DNA of 64,000 nucleotides, from assembly GCA_910589415.1 (NCBI GenBank), contig OU342631.1, positions 6,386,001 to 6,450,000 on the forward strand. Direction: 5' to 3'. Each line of letters starts with the position of its first letter. The stretch's first letter is position 1. The translations under genes and the position numbers were made by a program. Source of the DNA: Malachius bipustulatus (taxonomy: Eukaryota; Arthropoda; Insecta; Coleoptera; Melyridae). Of the stretch, positions 11,861 to 21,091 are shown piece by piece. A model generated the notes under the pieces. That model did not search any database. It was given only the letters and a program-made list of their open reading frames with translations, and was not told the origin of the DNA.

Positions 11861-11897
11861 CGTGGATTTATTTCTAAATAGTCTTCCAAGGTCACAT
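11861..11897 (+). repeat. Left 37-bp inverted repeat (pairs with 18528-18564)
   Basis: CGTGGATTTATTTCTAAATA followed by GTCTTCCAAGGTCACAT. The reverse complement of 18528-18564 matches 36 of these 37 bases. The enclosed 6.6 kb contains an ACAGGGTG MITE, a transposon-type helix-turn-helix exon and a whole LINE. It may be one end of an old DNA transposon. Confidence 0.75.
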
Positions 11898-12070
11898 TTG
11901 TTTATGCTAGGTTGTAACATATCGAACATTATGACACTAAAAAAGAAAAGTAGAATTTGAAGGTTATTAAAAAAGGATCAAATGAAATTTTTTTACATTA
12001 GGAAGATTCAAAAACAATAAATTTAATAATCGATTACAACATTGCCCTTGCTTTATTGTCAAGTTTTTTA

Positions 12071-12637
12071 TACAGGGTGATCATTAACTCGCGCACTCCG
12101 AATACAGGGCGATATAGAGCACATTAAAATTAAGGATATTCTGCAAAAAAAATTGAATCCAATGGTTATGGTTGATTTTCAAGTTACAGAGTTTCCCTCA
12201 TCCGAGTTTTAAGCTATTTTTTTTCATTAACCGTGATAAAAATTAATGAAAAATTCAGGTTACCTACTGTAATGTCTGGAACGGATACCGTATAATTCAT
12301 CAATTTTTTTTTCACAAAACCTCTTTACAGAGGAATTGAGAATGTTGGAAATTGATACCATACCTAAATCTGAACGAAATTTGAAGTTTGGCAACCGCCT
12401 ACACTCAACTTAAAATAATAAAATATTCAAATGCCTTCCTTGCTGTGGAAATAAAAATAATAACAATACCATCTAACCTGAACTTATCCACAGGTTCAGT
12501 CCAGTGTTGTCACTTTTTTTTACAAAAATGGTCATATCTAGAAGAAAAGAACTTACAACACTGCAGTAAGAAAATTTACCACTCTTAAGAAGTGAAGTTT
12601 ACCGTAGCATTCTCTGAGTGCGCGAGTTACTGATCAA
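12071..12637 (+). repeat. ACAGGGTGATCA element, copy 1
   Basis: The left end reads TACAGGGTGATCATTAACTC and then GCGCACTCCG; the right side reads GAGTGCGCGAGTTACTGATC, the mirror image, lacking the last tip bases. The copy at 37800-38351 is the same element in the opposite orientation and matches along most of its length, for example GGTTGCCAAACTTCAAATTT there against its complement here near 12380. It has no coding capacity. Preceding TA fits a TA target site, as expected for mariner-like elements. Confidence 0.85.
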
Positions 12638-12727
12638 AACTGAAAAAAACTGATTTTGTTCTGTTTACGTCCGTCAGTTTTGTGACTTAATTTTTAATTT
12701 TATACAGTAAATTAAAAATTATTATAG

Positions 12728-12873
12728 AAAGTGATAGATTATCTATAAAAGTAAGCAAAAAGCCAAAGCATTTAAGTAAAGAAGCGCAACAGATAGTGGC
12801 AAATTTGAATGAATACTTTGAAGACGAATCAATGAATGGGGGCCCCTTATTACCCCTAACATCAGTGAGCGAG
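12728..12873 (+). CDS. Partial exon with transposon-type helix-turn-helix sequence
   Basis: An open frame runs through the exon and ends at a possible donor (GAG then GTATAA, 12871 on). It reads VSKKPKHLSKEAQQIVANLN, then EYFEDESMNGGPLLPLTSVSE. The pattern LSKEA..IV.N......GPL.P...V.E resembles the N-terminal DNA-binding region of a family of insect transposon-related proteins; I recognise the style, not a named gene. A possible acceptor AG is at 12726-12727. GTGAGC at 12864-12869 could be an alternative donor. No ATG precedes it, so a first exon would lie to the left, or it is a relic. The following exon may have been displaced by the LINE inserted from 13394. Confidence 0.45.
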
Positions 12874-13393
12874 GTATAAATCATTTAAAAAGTTAAATTA
12901 AAATTTTCATAATTAGAGTACAGCAAATCTTTTTTGTGCGTCTTAAAGAAAATTGGATTTAAACGACAAAAGACAATTATTCACGTCGAGGTCTCATGGA
13001 ATTAGGTCACATTATTTTTTTAAATTTAAGTTCCTAAGTACTTAGTTATCATTTAAAATATTTAGTATTAGGTACCTATGTGCGCCCGCGCCACTGATGT
13101 AATTTCTAGTCTGATAATGTGGAACCGTTAAAGCTGGCGAGATGCGCAGTTCACACCTAAATTTTCGCCTTCGTATATAAAATTTGTACAATACCTACCT
13201 AATTAAAAAAGGGGCTTAGGACTGCGCATACAAGCCGGGTTAGGTATTAATTTAAGTAACTGATTATATGACTCTGAATATTAAATTATCAATTATTATT
13301 GTCAAGTTTTGCATTAATTTATATTTGTAATTTGTGTACAACTTTCCAATAAAATGTTCTTTACAAATAGCTGCTTGTTATTTTTTCATTACA
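12874..13393. other. Non-coding stretch before the LINE
   Basis: AT-rich DNA with no coding frame. It contains one GCGCCACTGATG motif near 13089, also seen inside the palindromic elements, and AGGTAGGTA-like short runs. No gene is seen. Confidence 0.4.

Positions 13394-13422
<29 letters not shown>
13394..13422. repeat. (AAT)n run, 3' tail of the LINE
   Basis: About nine AAT units. On the sense strand of the LINE this is ATAAATG followed by (TTA)n, a typical simple-repeat 3' end of a target-primed insertion. Confidence 0.8.
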
Positions 13423-13424
<2 letters not shown>

Positions 13425-14112
13425 TTTATTGCCAAAAACACAAGGTATATAAATTAGAAAAAAGTTTACAAATATGTAGTTATATAGCAATAAACATGCC
13501 ATTAAAACACTTAAATGTGTCTAGCACATTTGTGTGTGTTTGAATGAGTGTGTTGCCTAGTGGGTACTTACTAAAATAGACAAAACTATGCGCAGACTAT
13601 TGATTCTGCAAAATAACTCTAGAATTACTGATCAATTACAAATTACTTATCAAGAACATGAACACATTCAATTTAATGGAGTTCGCGTTACAAAGTATTC
13701 ATATGTGCGCAGATCCCCGAGTACAATCGCCACTCTCCCAAACCTAAATCTAACAATAACAACAAACATATCCAAACATATGTACACAAATTCACAATGA
13801 CAACGACAACAAATGGCAACATTCCTTGAATTTTTTTTCCCTTTTTTTCCTTTTTTTTTTACATAATTACACCCAATACATACCATAGATTTTTTCTCCT
13901 TTTTTATCTTTTTCCTTTTTTTTTTTACAAATTTAACTATTTTTTACTACTCAAAATTAAATTGAACTTTCATTCCATGATCAACCATTTTTATTTTCCT
14001 ACTTAAAGTCATTGACATCAATTATTACAATATCGGTTAAAATCATACTCAACATTCAACAACTTAAAAATCAGTTTGAGGACGCAGTCACGAAATACCG
14101 CGCGAGCTAGTG

Positions 14113-17109
14113 CTAAGTCGTGGCATTTTTTATATCAATAAGGTCATGTGTGGTTCGTCTTGGTAATTCGAGTATATAATCTTTAATTAATTTTCTGAAC
14201 TTTGCTCTGCTCTTAGTATTTTTTATTTCTTTGGGAAGCCAGTTGTAAAATCTAGGGGCCAAGTACTTGCTGCCTCTTTGACCGATAGTTTTATATGCCC
14301 TAGGAACAGGCATATATTCAATACTCCTGGTGTTTGTGACTCTATATTGTGTGTTTTTAGAGTATGTATGTCTCAGCAATGCAACAGCAAACAGTTGTCT
14401 ACAGTCCATTTTCTTGGCCAACCTGTAAAGATCATCAGATGGATAGTTTCTTTTTTTATTGAATATTATCTTTAATATGTATTTCTGTGTGACTTCTAAA
14501 TCTGTCAGGTAATTTTTGTACACACCACCCCATCCCAGAATAGCATATCTTAAATGGGAATCTACCAGGGCATCATATAAAATGCTAAGTTGTTCTAAAT
14601 TAAGAAATTCTCTACAGCTTTTAAAGTAAATTAGAAGACCTCTTATTTTCCGATTTATTTGTGCAACGTGTTTATCCCATTTGAGATGTTGGTCAATTGT
14701 AACACCCAAAAATTTGGTGTATCGAGTTGAGTCTATTTTGAAATTATCAGTGTTGTTCTGAAATACAAGTTCATCATACGTTGGTTGTCCATTTGTGTAG
14801 CATGAAAAAGTTATAAATTTTGTTTTTTCAAAACTTATAGTCAGCTTATTGTAGTCAAACCATCTTTTTATAGCAATGAAATCTTTCTCTACTGTCTCCT
14901 TGAGAATCTCCCAAGTGTGACTTTTATAAAATACAGTTGTATCATCAGCGAAACTAATTATCTTTCCCTCAGTCTTGACAAAAAATAGATTATTCATATA
15001 CAGGATAAACAGCAGTGGTCCTAGAACTGTGCCTTGTGGTATACCATATGTGGGTGTTAATGGCTCGCTCATCCTATTTCCAATCTTTACATACTGTCTC
15101 CTATTTTTAAGGTAACTTGTAATCAAATCTGACACTTTTCCTCTCATGCCCATATCTTCTAAGACACTAATAAGCCTGAAGTGATTGACTGTATCGAATG
15201 CTTTCGCTAGATCTAGAAATATTGCTAATGCAGGAGTTCCCTTATCTAAAGCCTCGTATATATCTTCTGTCAATGATACAATTGCGTCTTGGGTTGACTT
15301 ACCCTTTTGAAATCCAAACTGTCTATTTGAAATCTTAATATGTTCCCTAACAAAACTATCCATTCTGTTCTTTAGTATAGTTTCAAAGATCTTAGCGAAA
15401 ACTGTTATTATTGAAATTGGCCTATAGTTGCTGGGCTCTAGCTTGTTTCCCTTCTTAAATATCGGTGTAACAACAGATGTTTTAAATGATTCAGGGCAAA
15501 TACCACTTTGAAAGACTTTATTAACAATTTCTGACACCGGATATACGATGCTTGCTGCTATGTTCTTTACAGTCTGACAATTTATGCCATCAGTTCCAAC
15601 AGACTTTTTATTTTTTAGCTTAAATATAGTTAATTTAATCTCTTCTGGATTTGTTGGCGTTAGATACATTGATTTCGGATTTGTAACTTTCTCTTCTTTG
15701 TAGCTTTCATCTCCTGCAATTTTATCCGCTAATTTCCCGCCTGTATTAATATAATGTTCATTAAATATATTTGCTATTTTATCCCCGTCTGTTGTTGTAG
15801 TGTTTCCTGTGCTTATTTCCATAATCTCTTTTTTTTCCTTCTCCTTATCTCTTATTTGCTTTATCGTTCGCCACATTTCTGCATTATTTTGACACTGTTC
15901 TATCTTGCTTTTGTAATAATCATTTTTAGCCCTCTTTATTATTTTATGCAATTTGTTCCTATATATGTTGTAACCTTCCTTCAATTTAGTATCCTTAGTT
16001 ACATGGTATTTTTTGATTAGCTTGTCTCGGTAATTTATAGAATTGATAATACCCCTAGTTATCCACGGCTTACGTTTTTTAAGATTGCTATCTATTTTTT
16101 TGTATATTGTGTGAATTTCTATCTTTTTTATGAGGAAATCCACAAAGTTTTTTGTTACGTCCTCAACATTACCCGACAGAATTACACCCCAATTTGCTTC
16201 TCGTAGTTCACTATTTAATGTTTGAAAGTTAACTTGTTTAATAAATTTGTGTTTAGTACTTTTATTTGATAGTTTATTCTGTTTCCTGTTTTCATCAGTC
16301 GCTAACATCCACTGCATCATGACAGTGTAGTGGTCTGTTATGTTTGTTCTAGCTATGATCGGCAACACATAATCCTCAAACTTACCTGGAGCCTTCATGA
16401 AAATATGATCGATGCATGTCCCCTCATTTATTTCACCCTTTCTGGTTATTTCATTGTGTGACTTAAATGCATGTTTTTCCATTATATTCAGGTAGTCATT
16501 TGCAAAACCGACTGGATCAAGTATATCAATATTCAAATCGCCCGCAATGATACAGGTATCGGAGCTCGATATCCTGACTAAATAATTATCTAGCTCTGTA
16601 AGGAAACAGCCCACATCAATGGGTTGTAATCTGTATATTCCCACAGTACGAATTTTTTTATTATGAAAGTTCAATTTCACATCTACAATCCTACCTTGAC
16701 CTATTTTATCTATTGTATAAGTATAGTTTAAACCATGTTTTATAAGCACCAACACCCCGTCGTTTTGGTTAAAGGTTCCTTCGCTAAAAATCATGTCATA
16801 CCCATCCAGACCTATAATATACTGTACATCTACCCATCTTGTTTCTGTTAGTATGATACAGTCAAACTTATTATTGAACTGTTCTAAAAAAATTTCCAGT
16901 TCAGGTAAGTTCTTAGTAAAGCTTCTTATGTTCTGATTTAAAAGTTTAAAATTATCGTTATTAGAATTTATTTGAAACACCCTATTAGATTGCTCAGCAC
17001 TCTCAACAATCTCTGTGACAACGTCCTCCACCTGGAAGTCTTTGATGAAATTATCCATTTTATGTAGCAGTTTTCCCTGCTTTTTTCTACCTTTTCTATT
17101 TATTTTCAA
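14113..17109 (-). CDS. LINE ORF2: endonuclease and reverse transcriptase, 998 aa
   Basis: Intact ORF2 of the LINE. The endonuclease (about residues 50-265) shows LLNQNIRS at 57-63, ILTETRW with Glu89, GDLNID with Asp191 and Asn193, CIDHIF with Asp234/His235, and TDHY with Asp259/His260: the full catalytic set of the exonuclease-endonuclease-phosphatase fold. The reverse transcriptase (about 490-790) shows NYRPIS at 561, the AIFLDLAKAFD motif with Asp633, GIPQGTVLGPLLF at 689-701, and FADD at 720-723 with catalytic Asp722/Asp723. A Lys/Arg-rich linker of about 200 residues lies between them. It would nick chromosomal DNA and copy its own RNA at the nick. All key residues are present, so activity is possible. 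The start ATG at 17109 follows ORF1 by 174 bases. Confidence 0.9.
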   Translation of the reverse strand: MKINRKGRKKQGKLLHKMDNFIKDFQVEDVVTEIVESAEQSNRVFQINSNNDNFKLLNQNIRSFTKNLPELEIFLEQFNNKFDCIILTETRWVDVQYIIGLDGYDMIFSEGTFNQNDGVLVLIKHGLNYTYTIDKIGQGRIVDVKLNFHNKKIRTVGIYRLQPIDVGCFLTELDNYLVRISSSDTCIIAGDLNIDILDPVGFANDYLNIMEKHAFKSHNEITRKGEINEGTCIDHIFMKAPGKFEDYVLPIIARTNITDHYTVMMQWMLATDENRKQNKLSNKSTKHKFIKQVNFQTLNSELREANWGVILSGNVEDVTKNFVDFLIKKIEIHTIYKKIDSNLKKRKPWITRGIINSINYRDKLIKKYHVTKDTKLKEGYNIYRNKLHKIIKRAKNDYYKSKIEQCQNNAEMWRTIKQIRDKEKEKKEIMEISTGNTTTTDGDKIANIFNEHYINTGGKLADKIAGDESYKEEKVTNPKSMYLTPTNPEEIKLTIFKLKNKKSVGTDGINCQTVKNIAASIVYPVSEIVNKVFQSGICPESFKTSVVTPIFKKGNKLEPSNYRPISIITVFAKIFETILKNRMDSFVREHIKISNRQFGFQKGKSTQDAIVSLTEDIYEALDKGTPALAIFLDLAKAFDTVNHFRLISVLEDMGMRGKVSDLITSYLKNRRQYVKIGNRMSEPLTPTYGIPQGTVLGPLLFILYMNNLFFVKTEGKIISFADDTTVFYKSHTWEILKETVEKDFIAIKRWFDYNKLTISFEKTKFITFSCYTNGQPTYDELVFQNNTDNFKIDSTRYTKFLGVTIDQHLKWDKHVAQINRKIRGLLIYFKSCREFLNLEQLSILYDALVDSHLRYAILGWGGVYKNYLTDLEVTQKYILKIIFNKKRNYPSDDLYRLAKKMDCRQLFAVALLRHTYSKNTQYRVTNTRSIEYMPVPRAYKTIGQRGSKYLAPRFYNWLPKEIKNTKSRAKFRKLIKDYILELPRRTTHDLIDIKNATT

Positions 17110-17283
17110 CTGGTTTACAACTCATCCTTATAAATTTACTCCTACATCTATTATATACAGAAATGACTTTAATTAATGTCTCGTATGAATGCGTCCATAA
17201 TTTAACCGCACTTTGACCATCGATAATAACAACACTATATTTCCTATCCTTAATATCAATCACTCCTTAAAACAAATAGAAAC

Positions 17284-18300
17284 TTAAATACCCTTCTTCC
17301 TCTCCTCTGACGGCTTAGAGGCTCCCCAGGTATGCTTCCTTCCGTCGAATGCTTCTGACCCCGGTGGTTCTACCGCAGGATTATGCACACCTTCAGCCAC
17401 CTCCTTTCTTTTCCTATCGGACGAATTACTGGACGAGTTACTTCTTAGGACCTTCCGACTTATACTAGTTGTGGGCTTTGGATCTCCAGAGATCCCCGCC
17501 TCCCCCTCCCGTGACACAACCTTCTTAGCCAGCTGGGCTTCCTTTTCTCGTTTATTACCTTCCTTAATGTCTGTCAACAATGTCTGGTCTTTTTTGTCTT
17601 TCAATGGGACCGTATTTATATCGTCTCCAGAGTTAGACTTCAGTTCCACCCGCTCACGAGTTGGAGTCGTCGGAGCACTGTTTGACTTTTGTACCTTCTG
17701 AAAAAATACCTCCTCTTCTTCTTCAAACTGATCGGCGGTAAACCTCTCACCATTCACATAAAGACAGTCATTCCTTATGTGTGCCTTATAGTTTTTTTCC
17801 CTAGCAATTTTTAGCTGAGTATTTAGAACTCTTTGAATATCTCTCTCTCTGGCATTTAGATCATGGGAGATGAACACCTTTGTTCCCTTTAACTTATTAG
17901 AGTTTCTCAGTATTTCGATCTTCTTCAAAAAAGACACCAATTCGACTTTAACAATTTGCCGCTCCCTGCCGGTTAAATATATATTATTGATTTCGCTGGT
18001 CTTAATTTCGATATCAAGTTTCTCTCTACAAAAATTTAGAATATACTTAAGTAACTTTTCCTGATCCGAAATTCCCTCCAGTTTCAAACCAAATATCACA
18101 AGATGATTTTTACGTCTCAGCTTATCGGCCGCTTCAAGCTGTTTTTGGAGTTCTTTATGAGTTTCATCCAAAACAGTAAACCTCTCTAGAAAGTTTCTTT
18201 CCAGACGAGCAAACAAGCTCGTTATTTCAATCTTTAGCTGTTTCAAGGCCGTGTGAAATTCATCAGAGGTTACCAAACCGCCCACACCTGGAGGATTCAT
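17284..18300 (-). CDS. LINE ORF1: coiled-coil RNA-binding protein, 338 aa
   Basis: Intact ORF1 in front of ORF2. Residues about 10-65 form a probable coiled coil (EFHTALKQLKIEITSLFARL and following heptads). KNHLVIFGLKLEG and the stretch up to about residue 190 look like the RRM-like and C-terminal RNA-binding region of L1-type ORF1 proteins. The last 130 residues are charged and Ser/Lys/Glu-rich with a run of Glu near 195-199. Such proteins coat the element RNA. No CCHC zinc knuckle is visible. The start is the first ATG of a long open frame. Confidence 0.8.
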   Translation of the reverse strand: MNPPGVGGLVTSDEFHTALKQLKIEITSLFARLERNFLERFTVLDETHKELQKQLEAADKLRRKNHLVIFGLKLEGISDQEKLLKYILNFCREKLDIEIKTSEINNIYLTGRERQIVKVELVSFLKKIEILRNSNKLKGTKVFISHDLNARERDIQRVLNTQLKIAREKNYKAHIRNDCLYVNGERFTADQFEEEEEVFFQKVQKSNSAPTTPTRERVELKSNSGDDINTVPLKDKKDQTLLTDIKEGNKREKEAQLAKKVVSREGEAGISGDPKPTTSISRKVLRSNSSSNSSDRKRKEVAEGVHNPAVEPPGSEAFDGRKHTWGASKPSEERKKGI

Positions 18301-18362
18301 TCTGTCATAGTTGCAATTTCAAAATCTATAACTTATTTACTTGTACTTTCAACGGTTGAATC

Positions 18363-18388
18363 ACCTTTTATGAATACCTTTTATGAAT
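18363..18388. repeat. Two-copy 13-bp tandem repeat
   Basis: ACCTTTTATGAAT occurs twice without a gap, just beyond the 5' end of the LINE. It may be an insertion scar or simple slippage. Confidence 0.7.
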
Positions 18389-18527
18389 TAACATCATCAG
18401 TTATATTCAAAAAGAAACCTTAATTCTTTATTTTCAAATAAACAAAAATTGTTAATAAATTATGTCTATTTTGTGATTTCTCATTGCACCTACAAAATTT
18501 GAGATATGACATCAATGCTGATATTTC

Positions 18528-18564
18528 ATGTGACCTTGGCAGACTATTTAGAAATAAATCCACG
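18528..18564 (-). repeat. Right 37-bp inverted repeat (pairs with 11861-11897)
   Basis: ATGTGACCTTGGCAGACTAT then TTAGAAATAAATCCACG. It matches the reverse complement of 11861-11897 at 36 of 37 positions, far better than expected by chance over 6.6 kb. No extension outward of the repeat is seen. Confidence 0.75.
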
Positions 18565-18979
18565 AGTGGCATGGGTGAGGTAACCGTTTCAAACCAATTG
18601 TGATCGATTCTCTATACAAAAACACACCTTCAATTGATTTTTACCGAAAATTTACATTTACATATTGGAACATATAAGCCTTTCCAATGACATTTCGACT
18701 TTAATTCGTAATCTCTCCACTAGCAGCAATCGATTTGAAATGCTTACACAACAAATTATCAACAATTTTGAGAAAAATAAACGCAACTAGAGACTAGAGC
18801 TCTTAATATTAATTACGAACAAAATAGCGATAAAATTTTTTTTGTGTAAAATAAAATTGTGTAGGTAATGTAAAATTTTTGAGTTTTTTTTTCATTTTAA
18901 AAAATTATTTAACATTTCCGAAATTAACATTTGTATTTCCTCAAATAAAAAAACGATGTTTATAAAAAATTGAAATTTT

Positions 18980-20775
18980 TTTGAGCATTTATTGCTTGCT
19001 CTTCAGCAGTGGCGAAAAAGCCCCGACGGCAAAAATCACCACAACTTCTTCTCTGTTCGAAACAGATGCAAAAAAATAATAGACCAAATTAAGGAAGCTC
19101 ACAACCAGACTCAGGAATAAACTCTCCTGCCCCAACGGTTCGAAATCTTTTTGGTCGGTCACTAAGGGAGTTAGCCAGAAGTTCACCAAATCCACCACTT
19201 ACACGGATCGACAGGATTATTGCATCGAAGGCTTCTGAGAAGGCCAACCTGTTGGCACAATTATCTTCTTAATACTCTTACGTTGATTTTCAGGGAAAAA
19301 CCTCTCCAATTATCCCTTTCGTAGAATTCAAAATGTCAGACGTTGTATTCCGACATTGGTTCATAAAGCGCATTATGTTAGCCTTGGACCCAAACAAAGC
19401 TTCTGGTCCCGATGACGTACCAGTTATCGTACTTAAATATTGCGCGACTCAGCTGTGCTCTGTTTTCTGTCGACTCTTCAACTTGTCTTATAAAAAGGGA
19501 ATATATCCTTCATGCTGGAAATGCGCGCGAGTCCAGCCCATTCCCAAGAAAGGCAAAAAGACCATACCAAAAAACTACCGGCTAGTGGCACTGCTCTCAG
19601 TAATATCTAAGATCATGGAGAGGGCCATTAACCAACACCTTTTAAAGTACTTGGAAGTAGCTAATGTAATCAGCGATCGTCAGTACGGCTTCCGCAAACA
19701 GAGATCTCCTGGAGACCTCTTCACTTACTTAACGGAACTGTGGAACAGCACAATCGAACACCATGGGGAGACCCGAGTGGTTGTGCTTGATACCTGTAGG
19801 GCTTTCGATCGTGTCTGGCATGGGGAATTGTTGGCAAAACTGCAGACTTCATGCCTGAGAAGTTTTGATTGTGGCTGGTGAGTTACGTCGGACGTTGCTC
19901 CTTGCGGATGGTCGTCGATGGCGTTCTTGCAGAGACCTTTTCTGTCAATGCCGGCGTACCTCATTGATCCATATCTCCGACTATGTTTCTTATTTATATT
20001 ACCGATCTGCTCGAAACAACAAAAAACCTAACATACAGTTTTACCGGTGACAGTACACTTATATCATCCTATACCGAAGATGCGCGATCTTCGGCCATCG
20101 ACGCACATTTTCACAGAGAGTAAGGAAGTTTCAATACTTAGCAAAGATCTACAAGAGATTTTAGCGTGAGGCTAGTTGGGGAGCCAGATATGGCAATGGC
20201 TGGATACTCTTTTTCCATCGTCATCTCTTCGTTTGTTTGCCGTAAGTCTTGGAGCGAACATGTCTTGGCATGATCATGTTGTGGGTTTAGCGAAGAGCGT
20301 TTCTCAAAAACTTGGAACACTATTCCTCACAAAGAAATTTTATACGCGTGAACAGTTTCTCTTGTTATGCAAGGCTCAAATACGACCATCCTTGGAGTAC
20401 TGCTCACATGTTTGATATTACTTGACTCCTTTCAGAAAAGAGCCATTTACTTGATTTACTCAGATTTTACAAAACATCTAGATAGTCTCGAACATCGAAG
20501 AAAAGTAGCTGCCTGTTTTACAGAAATTTTTATGGGAAGTTTTCACAAGACGTGGCCCGATTGATACCATCTAGAACGAGGCCTGGCAGAAATACATGTC
20601 GAGCCGAAGTAGCTCATCCCTATCAGGTTCAGCTCATTACACCTCGCACCACTTTATTTCAAATTTCTTTCAGAATTCTTTCGTGTACAGAATAGCATTT
20701 CTTTGGAATAGCTTTCCAAGCGAAGTGTTTCTCCTGAGGAATACAATCGAGAGCTAAAATCGCACTTTTTCTCGT
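18980..20775 (+). pseudogene. Decayed LINE reverse transcriptase
   Basis: Broken frames on the plus strand retain a LINE ORF2 from the linker through the reverse transcriptase. The longest open piece (19333-19881) has DPNKASGPDDVPVIVLKYCA, a PIPKKGKK stretch, NYRLVALLSVISKIMERAIN, QYGFRKQRSPGDL and VVVLDTCRAFDRVWH, where the Asp of the first catalytic motif survives. After a shift near 19881 come VNAGVP (usually AGVPQGSVLSP) and a degraded YSFTGDST, where the catalytic FADD should be. Fragments of the C-terminal part reach about 20760. Many stops and shifts: a dead copy, of a different LINE family from the one at 13394, truncated at its 5' end. Confidence 0.8.
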
Positions 20776-20915
20776 GTGTAATATACAATTTTTTTCTGCG
20801 AGAAGAAATATCAGTGTTAGAATGTCGAAAAACGTAGTTAGATAACTGAAAATTATGTCGGAAAAATGATTTATGTTAAACTTGGATTTTCAAACTGTCT
20901 TTTATCGTAATTGAC

Positions 20916-20929
20916 GTTGCCTGGGTAAC
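20916..20929. promoter_or_regulatory. RFX X-box-like site
   Basis: GTTGCCTGGGTAAC is an imperfect palindrome of two half sites (GTTGCC and GGTAAC) with a 2-base spacer, matching the known X-box consensus of RFX factors. It lies 104 bases upstream of the ATG at 21020. In flies and worms such sites mark genes of cilia. Two similar sites (39488-39502 and 50615-50628) lie in or near repeats, so a repeat origin is possible. Confidence 0.4.
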
Positions 20930-21019
20930 GAAACGATTTAATTATTACATAAACGTCATATTAATGTTTAATGTAATTAAAATTGAAGACAGTTTTGCAA
21001 AGATTCTTGTTAGTTTTCG

Positions 21020-21091
21020 ATGAGTGAATTTAATAATATGGATAGTGATTATTATGAAAATTCCCTTAATAATTGCCATTTGGATAATAAG
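21020..21091 (+). CDS. Candidate first coding exon, unknown protein
   Basis: ATG AGT GAA TTT begins 24 codons (MSEFNNMDSDYYENSLNNCH, then LDNK) ending at a good donor, AAG then GTAACT, at 21092. The residue mix (Asn, Asp, Glu, Tyr) is plausible for a protein N-terminus. The phase at the junction is 0, so it could in principle splice to any phase-0 exon downstream, including 24709. The only support is the combination of ATG, donor and X-box-like site upstream. Confidence 0.3.

Larger units (their letters stand above)
13394..18345 (-). mobile_element. Full-length non-LTR retrotransposon (LINE) with both ORFs open
   Basis: On the minus strand the order is short 5' leader, ORF1 (18300 to 17284), 174-base spacer, ORF2 (17109 to 14113), a 3' UTR of about 0.7 kb and a (TTA)n tail (13394-13422 as AAT on the plus strand). 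ORF2 has an apurinic-type endonuclease and a reverse transcriptase, and no RNase H is visible. This layout fits the CR1/Jockey-like LINE groups. Both ORFs are uninterrupted over 1.0 and 3.0 kb, which is unlike every other LINE in the window and suggests a recent insertion. The 5' boundary is approximate because I could not find a convincing target duplication. Confidence 0.85.

Noticed and set aside
13668..13886. Short frames on both strands just 3' of the LINE ORF2
   Set aside because: They are within the LINE 3' UTR and consist partly of simple A/T runs.
17471..18064. Plus-strand frames opposite LINE ORF1
   Set aside because: Shadows of the intact minus-strand ORF1.
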